DNA of 64,000 nucleotides from PALSA-911 sp963743035 (lineage in GTDB: Bacteria > Pseudomonadota > Alphaproteobacteria > Acetobacterales > Acetobacteraceae): positions 496,001 to 560,000 of the forward strand of contig CAVUOB010000018.1 in the NCBI GenBank assembly GCA_963743035.1. The letters are read 5' to 3'. Under the pieces are notes generated by a model that was given only the letters and a program-made list of their open reading frames with translations, searched no databases and was not told where the DNA came from. A program made the translations under genes and the position numbers. Shown here piece after piece: positions 8,956 through 15,430 of this stretch; within the stretch, counting starts at the first letter, position 1, and the number at the start of each line of letters is the position of its first letter.

Positions 8956-9217
8956 GCGAAGCAGCTAAATCCATCCATGGACCTTCCCACCGAAGCTTTT
9001 TTCGATAATAGAGTTCGATCTCCGCAACAGATTGCTTTACCAGTATCTTCTCTCCATTATTCAAATATAGAACGCTGCCTAAGTCAGTCCTTTCCTCGCC
9101 ATCGTCATAAATGCTTCCGGTTGTTGCTTCATATCGAGAAATATGCGCTAGGTTTATTCTTGTAACATCTTCATATTTGTCAATTAGAACTATAAATTCA
9201 ATCATTTTTTTGTCCAT
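8930..9217 (-). CDS. Small cargo protein with FlbD-like strand pattern
   Basis: A minus-strand frame of about 96 residues from MDKKMIEFIVLIDKY to the stop at 8930; the open frame extends upstream to 9346 and the start is uncertain because no clear ribosome site is seen. The region is visibly richer in A/T than its neighbours and runs against the packaging genes, both signs of a separately acquired cargo gene. The pattern hydrophobic strand, variable loop, VLYLNNGEKILVKQSVAEIE resembles small FlbD/YlzI-like proteins, but the similarity is only by eye. It overlaps the 3' end of the terminase gene by 26 bp. Confidence 0.5.
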   Translation of the reverse strand: MDKKMIEFIVLIDKYEDVTRINLAHISRYEATTGSIYDDGEERTDLGSVLYLNNGEKILVKQSVAEIELYYRKKLRWEGPWMDLAASLTPHLESP

Positions 9218-9514
9218 TTCAGAAGGGTTGTCGACCTTAGCGTTGCGCCCCATGCCGGACGAGGCGGTTAGAGACCTTGACACAATCACGTGATCAAGCA
9301 CAGCATCAGCCCCGGAGCTTGAAATCTCCTTAGACTGAAGCGTCACCGTTCACGAAGGACGGCTTCCCATGCCATCCGGGGGCTGTGCAGGAATGTCCAG
9401 GGCAGGTAAGTGCCTAAAGCTGCGCAGGCGCGACTTCAGCCGCGATTTCAACCCCCGGAGCCGTGCGGCTTGAAATCCGCCTCCTCCGGCGACGAGTGCT
9501 GAAGGAGAATCGCC

Positions 9515-9736
9515 ATGAGCGATCGCAAGGACGTTCCCGCATACCCCCGCTCTCGGTCCAAACAGGCCGCCCCACCGCCCAAATCAGATCTTCTGGTCCT
9601 GATGATGGAGCAACTGATCGCCGACCTGAGAAGCCGACGCCGGCGTCCCTCTGACGGTCCAGTGCTGCCGTCCCGCCAGGCGCTGCGAAGCCTGCCCGTC
9701 GTGGACCTGGCAGCGTGGCGGAGGACGCTGGCATGA
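9515..9736 (+). CDS. 73-residue element protein, unknown
   Basis: Starts at ATG 9515 with a strong ribosome site (AAGGAG about 8 bases upstream) and ends with ATGA overlapping the next gene at 9733-9736. The product is basic and proline-rich at the N-terminus (KDVPAYPRSRSKQ), followed by a helix (LLVLMMEQLIADLRSRRRR). No family is recognised. The coupling and the ribosome site support it as a real gene. Confidence 0.55.
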   Translation: MSDRKDVPAYPRSRSKQAAPPPKSDLLVLMMEQLIADLRSRRRRPSDGPVLPSRQALRSLPVVDLAAWRRTLA

Positions 9737-9942
9737 AAACTCGCAAGGTGGCGCCGGTTCCCGCGCCCAGCACCCGCCAGGACCGCGCTTTATTGATAAC
9801 CGACCGTCGCCTGAAGAAGCGTCCGCCTGAGATGGTCGATCTACTCACCGCATGGGAACGGCTTCCCTACATCCAGAAAATGATGACCGTTGTGGCGATG
9901 ATAAATCACATGGCCGGCGGTAGCGACTGCCGGGGCCGGTAG
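9733..9942 (+). CDS. 69-residue element protein, unknown
   Basis: Begins at ATG 9733, overlapping the stop of the preceding gene by four bases, so the two are translated together. The product has a basic N-terminus (MKTRKVAPVPAPSTRQ) and a helical second half (PEMVDLLTAWERLPYIQKMM). Nothing identifies its function; the size is compatible with an element-encoded regulator or small subunit. It is followed directly by the palindromic promoter at 9949-10001. Confidence 0.5.
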   Translation: MKTRKVAPVPAPSTRQDRALLITDRRLKKRPPEMVDLLTAWERLPYIQKMMTVVAMINHMAGGSDCRGR

Positions 9943-9948
9943 AAAGTT

Positions 9949-9996
9949 AATCGCGCGCTGCGCATTTTATCTTGTCAAAATGCGCAGCGCGCGATT
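9949..9996. promoter_or_regulatory. Perfect 20-bp inverted repeat (operator candidate)
   Basis: Two exact 20-bp arms, AATCGCGCGCTGCGCATTTT and its complement, are separated by eight bases (ATCTTGTC). The right arm lies inside the promoter at 9973-10001, covering the end of the -35 and the spacer. An arm-perfect palindrome over a promoter is most simply an operator for a dimeric or tetrameric regulator. It could also form a hairpin after the gene ending at 9942, but it lacks a following T-run. Confidence 0.7.
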
Positions 9997-10001
9997 ACAC
10001 T
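9973..10001 (+). promoter_or_regulatory. Sigma-70-type promoter for the 10026 gene
   Basis: TTGTCA at 9973-9978 and TACACT at 9996-10001 are separated by exactly 17 bp and lie 25 bp before the ATG at 10026, which has its own AAGGAG site. The spacing and the overlap with the palindrome make this the most convincing regulated promoter in the element. Not experimentally known. Confidence 0.65.
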
Positions 10002-10025
10002 CGGGTAAATTCAAGGAGTGGCCCG

Positions 10026-10610
10026 ATGATCGTCCGCCAGCTCGAGATTACCCTTGCCGCCATCACCCCGCACAGTGCCGGCACGCTCGACCATGTTGCG
10101 CGTGCGCTGCGCACGGCGGGCTTGATCCCCAATGCCGGCCGTGGCGGGAATGCCCCCGACATCACGCCCCAGCAGGCGGGCTCGTTCCTGCTGGGGCTCG
10201 CAGCATCCGCCAGTCCGCAGCAGGCTGGCGTGAAGGCCGCCGAATATGCGGCGCTGTCGGCAGCCCCTTCGCGGTTTCTGGCAAGCGATGGAAAGCCGCC
10301 GCCGGTAGGTGAATTTGCCGGCTGCTCAGCATTGGGCGAGGCAATGCAAGCGATACTTGGCTCGCAGGAGCTTGCGCACTCCATCGAGGAAGTGCGCGTC
10401 TATCGGTCCTGGCCGTTGGTCGCGATCAAGACCAAAGGGGGGGATACATACGTCTATGGCCACACAACTCATGAAGCCGCTCGGAGCGCTGGATATCACA
10501 GCGGCCTAGCGGCTGTGGTCTGCATTCTTGAAGGCGGGCTGCTGCACCAACTCGCGATCGATATTGCCGAAGAGGATGAGGATGACACCGGGGAATGGGT
10601 CGCAGGTTGA
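10026..10610 (+). CDS. 194-residue element protein, unknown
   Basis: ATG 10026 is preceded by AAGGAG at 8 bases and by the palindrome-controlled promoter, so it is a real and probably regulated gene. The sequence starts MIVRQLEITLAAITPHSAGT with an N-terminal segment reminiscent of a helical DNA-contacting domain (LDHVARALRTAGLIPNAGRGG, DITPQQAGSFLLG) and ends in an acidic tail (EEDEDDTGEWVAG). No enzyme motif is visible. The 245 bp that follow, up to the capsid gene, contain no supported gene but do have a hairpin at 10814-10834. Confidence 0.6.
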   Translation: MIVRQLEITLAAITPHSAGTLDHVARALRTAGLIPNAGRGGNAPDITPQQAGSFLLGLAASASPQQAGVKAAEYAALSAAPSRFLASDGKPPPVGEFAGCSALGEAMQAILGSQELAHSIEEVRVYRSWPLVAIKTKGGDTYVYGHTTHEAARSAGYHSGLAAVVCILEGGLLHQLAIDIAEEDEDDTGEWVAG

Positions 10611-10813
10611 CCAGCCGTCATTCCCCTACCAGACGGCGGCAGGCCATGCGGCAACGCGCGCTGGGAAGCGCCCGAGCCCCGCGACCATGCCTGCCGTCCC
10701 CCTATCCCCGCCGCCGTCCTTTCCCGGCTCTGCGGGCCGGTCGGGAGCAAAGGCCACCTCGAGAGCCGGCGGGAGGACATTATCGAGAAAGGTGGCCAAG
10801 GCCCGCATCCCAA

Positions 10814-10834
10814 CGACCGTCGTGATGACGGTCG
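10814..10834. other. Hairpin upstream of capsid gene
   Basis: CGACCGTC and GACGGTCG form an 8-bp perfect stem with a 5-base loop, 21 bp before the capsid start. It may influence translation or terminate upstream transcription; no T-run follows, so its role is open. Confidence 0.45.
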
Positions 10835-10855
10835 AACCCCTGATGGAGACTACCC

Positions 10856-12164
10856 ATGACGTTGCGTGAGATGCTCGAGCGGCGCACCGCTCTCTCCTCC
10901 GAGATGCAGGCCATCCTGGCCAAGCCGGCCGGCGAGGCCGGCGAGCTGAGCGGCGAGCAGGAGACGCGCTTCAATGCCGTCCGCACCGAGGCGGATGGGC
11001 TGAATACGCGCATCGAGCGCCAGGCCGCCGCCGACGATCTGGAACGCCGCGTCACGGGCGCGCCTGTCAACGGCACGGGCGATCGTGGCTTCGATGCGCT
11101 GGCCGCCCGCGTCACCGCTACCGACGTGATCCGCGCCCAGATGGGCTCGACCGACGAAGGCGCCGGCCGGGCGCGGGAAGTTTCACAGGAAATCTCCAGG
11201 CGAACTGGCCGCTCGCCGGATGGTCTGTATTTCCACCTTGGCGCATCCGGCGCCCCGGTCGAACAGCGTGTATTCACCACGGCCAACCCCGGCGGCGGCC
11301 CGGGTTCCAACCTGAATTCAGACGACCGTCAGCCCGAACCTGATCGATCGCCTACGCGAGAAGGTCATGGTTCGCCGCATGGGTGCGAGCGTGCTGGGCG
11401 GTCTTGTCGGCAACCTGTCGATCCCACGCCTGAAGGCATCCGCAACCGCCTCTTGGGTCGCGGAGAACGGCGCCATCACGGCCTCCGATCCGCAGACCGA
11501 TCAGGTATCGTTCACGCCGAAGCATGTCGGCGGGATCGTCGAGTTAAGCAGGAATATGGTCCAACAACCCAGCCTGGACGTCACCCGGATGGTCGAAAAC
11601 GACCTGACCCAGCTTATCGCCGTGGCGCTGGATCAGGCCTCAATCCAGGGTGGTGGCACAAACCAGCCGTCCGGCCTGCTGGCGTCCGGCAGCGGCATCG
11701 GGAGCGTCACCGGCGGCACGAACGGCCTGGCGCCGACCTGGAACAACATCGTGGCGCTTATCGCCGCGGTGGACACGTCGAACGCGCTGGACGGCAGCCT
11801 GGGCTTCCTGTCGAACGGCAAGGTGACGAAGGCGATGCGCACCACGCTGAAAACGACCGGCGATACCTCCAGCAATTTCATTCAGACCGACCCCAACGCG
11901 CTTGCCGGGTATGTCTACGGCTCGACCCAGAACGTCCCGAGCAATCTGACCAAGGGTTCCGGCACCAATCTGTCTGCGCTGATCTTCGGGGACTGGTCGC
12001 AGCTGGTAATCGGCTTCTGGTCGGAGCTGGATATCCTGGTCAACCCGTACGAGAGCACCGCCTACAGCAAGGGCAACGTGCAGGTTCGCGTGATGGCGAC
12101 CGCGGATATCAAGATCCGCCAGCCGCTCGCCTTCGCGGCGATCACGGATCTGATCGCGCCGTGA
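10856..12164 (+). CDS. HK97-family major capsid protein, with a +1 frameshift
   Basis: The N-terminal part (MTLREMLERRTALSSEMQAI through about residue 125) is the charged, helical delta/scaffold domain of HK97-type capsid proteins. The shell domain follows after an extra base near 11315: NLIQTTVSPNLIDRLREKV continues into VRRMGASVLGG and runs to the stop at 12164 with typical features (LSRNMVQQPSLDV, ALDQASIQGGGTNQPSGLL, ADIKIRQPLAFA). With that base removed the frame gives 435 residues, a normal length. A GGAG site precedes the ATG. The stop overlaps the protease start (GTGA). It lies upstream of the protease and portal genes, the reverse of the usual order. Confidence 0.87.
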
Positions 12165-12703
12165 TCCCGGCCCGGTTTCCGGATGGCACAGAGCGGCGCG
12201 GCGGCGTGGAGATCCGCGCCGCCGGCCGCCGCCTGGAAGGCTACGCCGCCGCTTTCGGCAGCGAGGCGAGGATCGGCAGCTTCCGGGAGACCATCCGGGC
12301 CGGTGCCTTCCGGGCCTCGCTCGCCGCCAGCAAGGACGTGCTGGCGCTGGTCGACCATGATCCGTCGCGGCTGCTGGCACGGACCGGCAGCGGCACTCTG
12401 CGCCTGTCGGAAGACACGCGCGGCCTGGCCTTCGCGCTGGACGTGCCGGACACTCAGCTCGGCCGGGATATCCTCGCCCTGGCGGAGCGACGGGACCTTG
12501 GCGGCATGTCCTTCGGCTTTGTTGTCCGCGATGAAGCCTGGCCCGCGAAGGATCAGCGCGAGCTGCGCGCCGTGGATCTGATCGAGGTTTCGGTGGTGCA
12601 AGCCTTCCCGGCCTACGGCGCCACCACGATCACCGCCCGTTCACGTCCTGCCATTCCGCCGGGCTTGCGGCTGCGCAGGCTGCTGTTGGAGGCCATTCGG
12701 TGA
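12161..12703 (+). CDS. Prohead protease, HK97 family (S78)
   Basis: A 180-residue serine protease that trims the capsid delta domain during head maturation. The catalytic His lies in ALVDHDPSRLLAR and the Ser in GGMSFGF, the two signature blocks of HK97 prohead proteases. The start is GTG 12161, overlapping the capsid stop (GTGA), and its 3' end overlaps the portal ATG at 12700-12703, so capsid, protease and portal are translationally coupled in that order. The frame is intact. Confidence 0.88.
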   Translation: MIPARFPDGTERRGGVEIRAAGRRLEGYAAAFGSEARIGSFRETIRAGAFRASLAASKDVLALVDHDPSRLLARTGSGTLRLSEDTRGLAFALDVPDTQLGRDILALAERRDLGGMSFGFVVRDEAWPAKDQRELRAVDLIEVSVVQAFPAYGATTITARSRPAIPPGLRLRRLLLEAIR

Positions 12704-13852
12704 AACTGTTGGACCGCCTGTTCCGCCGCACCGAGACCCGCGCGCAACCGATCGTCTACAGCCCGCGCGCGCTCGGCGGCGGCTACGTCAATGCCGTCGT
12801 CGCGGAGAACCTGAGCGGCGTGCTGGCCTGCGTCGGAGCGATCAGCAGCACGCTTTCGACCCTGCCGGCGCGCGTCTATCAGGTGCAGGCCGAAGGGCGG
12901 ACCGAGGTTCCCAACCATCCGGTGTCGCGCCTGATCCGCGCCCCCAACGATCGCCAGACCTGGCCGGACTGGCTGGAGACAACCATGGCATCGGCGCTGC
13001 TGCACGGGAATGCCGTGTCGGTGATGGAGCATGACGGCGCCGGCCGCCTGACCGCGCTGACCCCGGTTCCCTGGCAGGGTGTGCTGGTCTCCCTGCTGCC
13101 GAGCGGGCGCCTCGTCTATGACATCACACAAGGCTACGGCCAGAGTCGCCGCTTCCTGCAGGATGAGGTGTTCCATCTGAAGGACCGCAGCGACGACGGA
13201 TTTGTCGGCCGGTCCCGCATCTCGCGCGCGGAGGCTGTACTGCAGAACGCGGTAAGCCTCGCCGATTACAGCGTGAACCAATGGATCAACGGAGGCACGC
13301 CTTCTGGCGTCCTGAAGTTCCAGAACGAAACTTAACAAAGAACAATACGACTTACTGCGAGCCAGCTTTCAGCAGAACATCGCCGGCACCGGGAACGCAC
13401 GCAAGCCGTTAATCCTGGAGAATGGCGCCGACTGGCAACCCATGAGTGTAAGCCCCGAAGACGCCGAAGTGCTGGCGTCCCGCCGCTTCAGGGTCGAGGA
13501 ACTGTGCCGCTGTTCAAGGTGCCGCCCCCGATCGTGCAGGATTACTCGCACAACACGTTCACCAACTCAGCGCAAGCTAACACGCTGGATCGCGCTAGCA
13601 GACCTTAGCCCCGTGGGCCGCAAGATCGAGGCCGAGTTTCAGCCGGCCAGGTGTTCGGCGCTGACAGCCCGCTATTCGCCTCGAGCTCGATATGAGCGGG
13701 CTGGTGCGGGGCGACTATGCGGCCCGCTGGCAGGCGAATGTGAAGGCCGTGCAGGCTGGCATCCTGACGCTGATGAGGTCCGCGAGGCCGAGGAAGGTAA
13801 TCGCCCCAGCCGGCCGCCGCGCCGGGCGCTGGCGATCCCGTGGTGCCGGGCG
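12700..13852 (+). pseudogene. Portal protein gene with several frameshifts
   Basis: Portal proteins form the dodecameric DNA channel of the capsid. The first 211 residues (MKLLDRLFRRTETRAQPIVY to GTPSGVLKFQNET) are intact and of the HK97/lambda type (HGNAVSVMEHDGAGRLTALTP, VFHLKDRSDDGFVGRSRI). Beyond the TAA at 13333 recognisable portal pieces appear in changing frames: NKEQYDLLRASFQQNIAG and RFRVEELC (to about 13507), LFKVPPPIVQDYSHNTFTNS (about 13510), RKIEAEF (about 13620), LELDMSGLVRGDYAARW (about 13690), DEVREAE (about 13772). At least five shifts, of both signs, are needed. Either the gene is decaying or this stretch is poorly sequenced. Confidence 0.75.
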
Positions 13853-14095
13853 ATGCCGGCGCCTGAACCGCTACTGTTGGAGCGTCACGAGGCGGCCCGG
13901 CAGCTAGGCATCTCGCCCGGGCTAGCTGGACCGGCTAGCGCAGCGCCGGCAAGGCCCCGGCACCCGTGCGGCTCGGGCGCCGCAAGCTGTGGTCGCGCGC
14001 TGCGCTTGAACGCTTCGCGGATCCCGGCGCACATAATTCTGCCCCCAGACCCGAACCCGAACCCGAACCCGAACCCTTGGGACGATTTGATATGA
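13853..14095 (+). CDS. AlpA/excisionase-type HTH regulator, frameshifted
   Basis: From ATG 13853 the frame reads MPAPEPLLLERHEAARQLGI, then continues in shifted frames as LDRLAQR and GKAPAPVRLGRRKLWSRAAL. Joined, this is the compact winged HTH of AlpA/Xis-like proteins (RHEAARQLGIS - recognition helix - PxPVRLGRRKLWxxxxLERF). Two single-base insertions at about 13925 and 13945 explain the breaks. In satellites AlpA controls excision and operon switching. After the HTH a (Pro-Glu)n stretch leads in frame straight into the integrase; in another frame the stretch ends with TGA overlapping the integrase ATG (ATGA, 14092-14095). Which end is real cannot be decided here. Confidence 0.65.
   Translation: MPAPEPLLLERHEAARQLGISPGLAGPASAAPARPRHPCGSGAASCGRALRLNASRIPAHIILPPDPNPNPNPNPWDDLI
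14050..14076 (+). repeat. CCGAAC hexanucleotide repeat before integrase
   Basis: Four tandem CCGAAC units plus flanking partial copies. Read in the integrase frame they encode Pro-Glu repeats, in the adjacent frame Pro-Asn repeats. A six-base unit cannot change frame by whole-unit slippage. Confidence 0.85.
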
Positions 14096-15167
14096 TTAAG
14101 GTGGTCCGCCAATACCGCTACACGGCGCAGGATCGTGACCGGCAAGGCAACGTGCGCGTGTATTTGCGCTACCCGGGCGGGCGCAAAATCCGGTTGCGGG
14201 CCGAGCCCGGCACCCCCGAGTTCGATAGGGAATACCGCATCGCGTTGGCGCTGGCGAAGGCTGGCGGCATTCCTGAACCGGCCGCCCGTCGAGAACGAGT
14301 GGTTCCCGGCACGATGGCCGAACTCTATGAGATATACCGAGGCTCGGGGAGATTCGGGGGGCTATCTGCCAGGACACAATACGTTCAACGGAGGAAGATC
14401 GAGCGGTTCCTCGCCGAGAAAGGGCGCGGCGCCGCGCCTTATGTGATTCGCGCGCGGGCACATTGCGGCCATCCGCGATAAGATGGCCGACCGTCCCGAG
14501 GCCGCCAACGGCGTGATTAAGGTTCTGCGGGCGATGTATGACGTGGCGGTTGAGCGCGGCTTGATGACGCACAATCCGGCCGCCCTGGTGAAGCTGCTGC
14601 CCACGAAGAACCCTGACGGGTTCCATGGGTGGACGCTGGATGAGCAAAAGCAATTCAAGGCCCATCATCCGGTCGGCACGACGGCCCGCCTGGCATACGA
14701 GCTCTTGTTTGAGACGGGGCAGCGTCGGGCAGATATCGTGCGACTGCGGCCCGCCGATGGTGCGGGATGGCAAATTGCACTTCACGCAGACCAAGAACGC
14801 CAGCCGCAAGCCGGTGCGCATGGTCCTGCCGATCGCGCCGACACTACGGGCGATAATCGACGCCACGCCGACCGGAGCGGAGACGTTTCTGGTTACCGCG
14901 TTTGGCAAGCCTTTTACGTCCAACGGGTTCGGCAACCGGTTTCGCGCCTGGTGTGACGAGGCCGGCCTGCCCGCCCATTGCGCGGCTCATGGGCTGCGGA
15001 AGGCGCGCTCGGCCGATTTGGCTGAACAGGGCGCTTCCGAGGCCGAAATCATGTCGATCACCGGGCATCGCACGAGTAAGGAGGTTAGCACGCTATACGC
15101 GCGGAATGCGGCAGGAAGTGATGGCCGGCAACCTGTTAGATCGGCTAGAAAAATTGTCCCACTCTAG
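14092..15167 (+). CDS. Tyrosine recombinase (integrase) of the element, frameshifted
   Basis: Catalyses site-specific integration at the tRNA-Phe 3' end. ATG 14092 begins MIKVVRQYRYTAQDRDRQGN with an N-terminal arm-binding domain. After a +1 near 14458 the core-binding domain continues (HIAAIRDKMADRPEAANG, VLRAMYDVAVERGLM), and after another +1 near 14747 comes the catalytic domain. The catalytic residues are visible: Arg in GQRRADIVRL, His-x-x-Arg in AHGLRK, Gly-His in TGHRTS and Tyr in STLYAR. With both bases removed the frame is 357 residues. A third shift near 15100 would extend the C-terminus (MRQEVMAGNLLDRLEKL) through the att site. The gene ends 67 bp before the core, the usual geometry. 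Confidence 0.85.
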
Positions 15168-15234
15168 CGTTGCAGCGCCGGAGCGGGACGATACCGACCC
15201 CCAAGCCACTGAAAACGAAGGAGCCGAAAAATGT

Positions 15235-15251
15235 ATGGTGCCCAGGGGCGG
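15235..15251. other. attR core at the 3' end of tRNA-Phe
   Basis: The 17-bp core identical to 5432-5448. It covers the last 16 bases of the tRNA, including the CCA, so the element restored an intact tRNA when it inserted. Confidence 0.9.
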
Positions 15252-15311
15252 AATCGAACCACCGACACTGCGATTTTCAGTCGCATGCTCTACCAACTGA
15301 GCTACCTGGGC
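15236..15311 (-). tRNA. tRNA-Phe (GAA)
   Basis: A 76-base cloverleaf on the minus strand: acceptor GCCCAGG pairs with CCTGGGC, the D arm is AGCTCAGTTGGTAGAGC, the anticodon loop ACTGAAAATC contains GAA, the T loop contains TTCGATTC, and the CCA is encoded. The 3' end serves as the attachment site for the element to its left. Confidence 0.97.
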
Positions 15312-15358
15312 GCCGTCATGTGACGGGAGGCGAGGCAATAGCCCAACCCCGCACGGCG

Positions 15359-15400
15359 ATCAACCCATCTGTGGCAACCCATCTCTGGCAACCCATCCAT
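15359..15400. repeat. Three 14-bp tandem repeats upstream of the ClC gene
   Basis: Copies ATCAACCCATCTGT, GGCAACCCATCTCT and GGCAACCCATCCAT follow one another without spacers between tRNA-Phe and the ClC gene. Function unknown; they belong to the short tandem repeats found around gene ends in this window. Confidence 0.8.
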
Positions 15401-15430
15401 GTCTGGCGATGCGGCTGGTCACCTGCGGTC

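Larger units (their letters stand above)
5432..15251. mobile_element. Integrated element in tRNA-Phe: satellite-like, with HK97 head genes and integrase
   Basis: The element is bounded by a 17-bp direct repeat, ATGGTGCCCAGGGGCGG, at 5432-5448 and 15235-15251; the right copy is the 3' end of the tRNA-Phe gene. The integrase lies next to the tRNA, as usual. Contents in order: replication-like protein, 54-residue ORF, HNH nuclease, large terminase, a minus-strand AT-richer gene, three small unknown genes with a palindromic promoter, major capsid protein, prohead protease, portal, AlpA-like HTH and integrase. There are no tail, lysis or repressor genes and no clear small terminase. At about 9.8 kb it is too small for a tailed phage and fits a capsid-forming satellite or a decayed prophage. 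Confidence 0.9.

Noticed and set aside
10595..10825. Possible extra gene between the 194-residue gene and the capsid gene
   Set aside because: Arg/Pro-rich translation, no ribosome site, and the segment ends in a hairpin; I see no supported gene there.
14902..15300. Frame that reads antisense through tRNA-Phe (VPRGGIEPPTLRFSVACS)
   Set aside because: This is the well-known artefact protein translated from the complement of tRNA-Phe; only the part before the att core could matter, as a possible extension of the integrase.
15359..15400. Three short repeats considered as a CRISPR array
   Set aside because: Units are only 14 bp and contiguous, with no spacers and no cas genes nearby.
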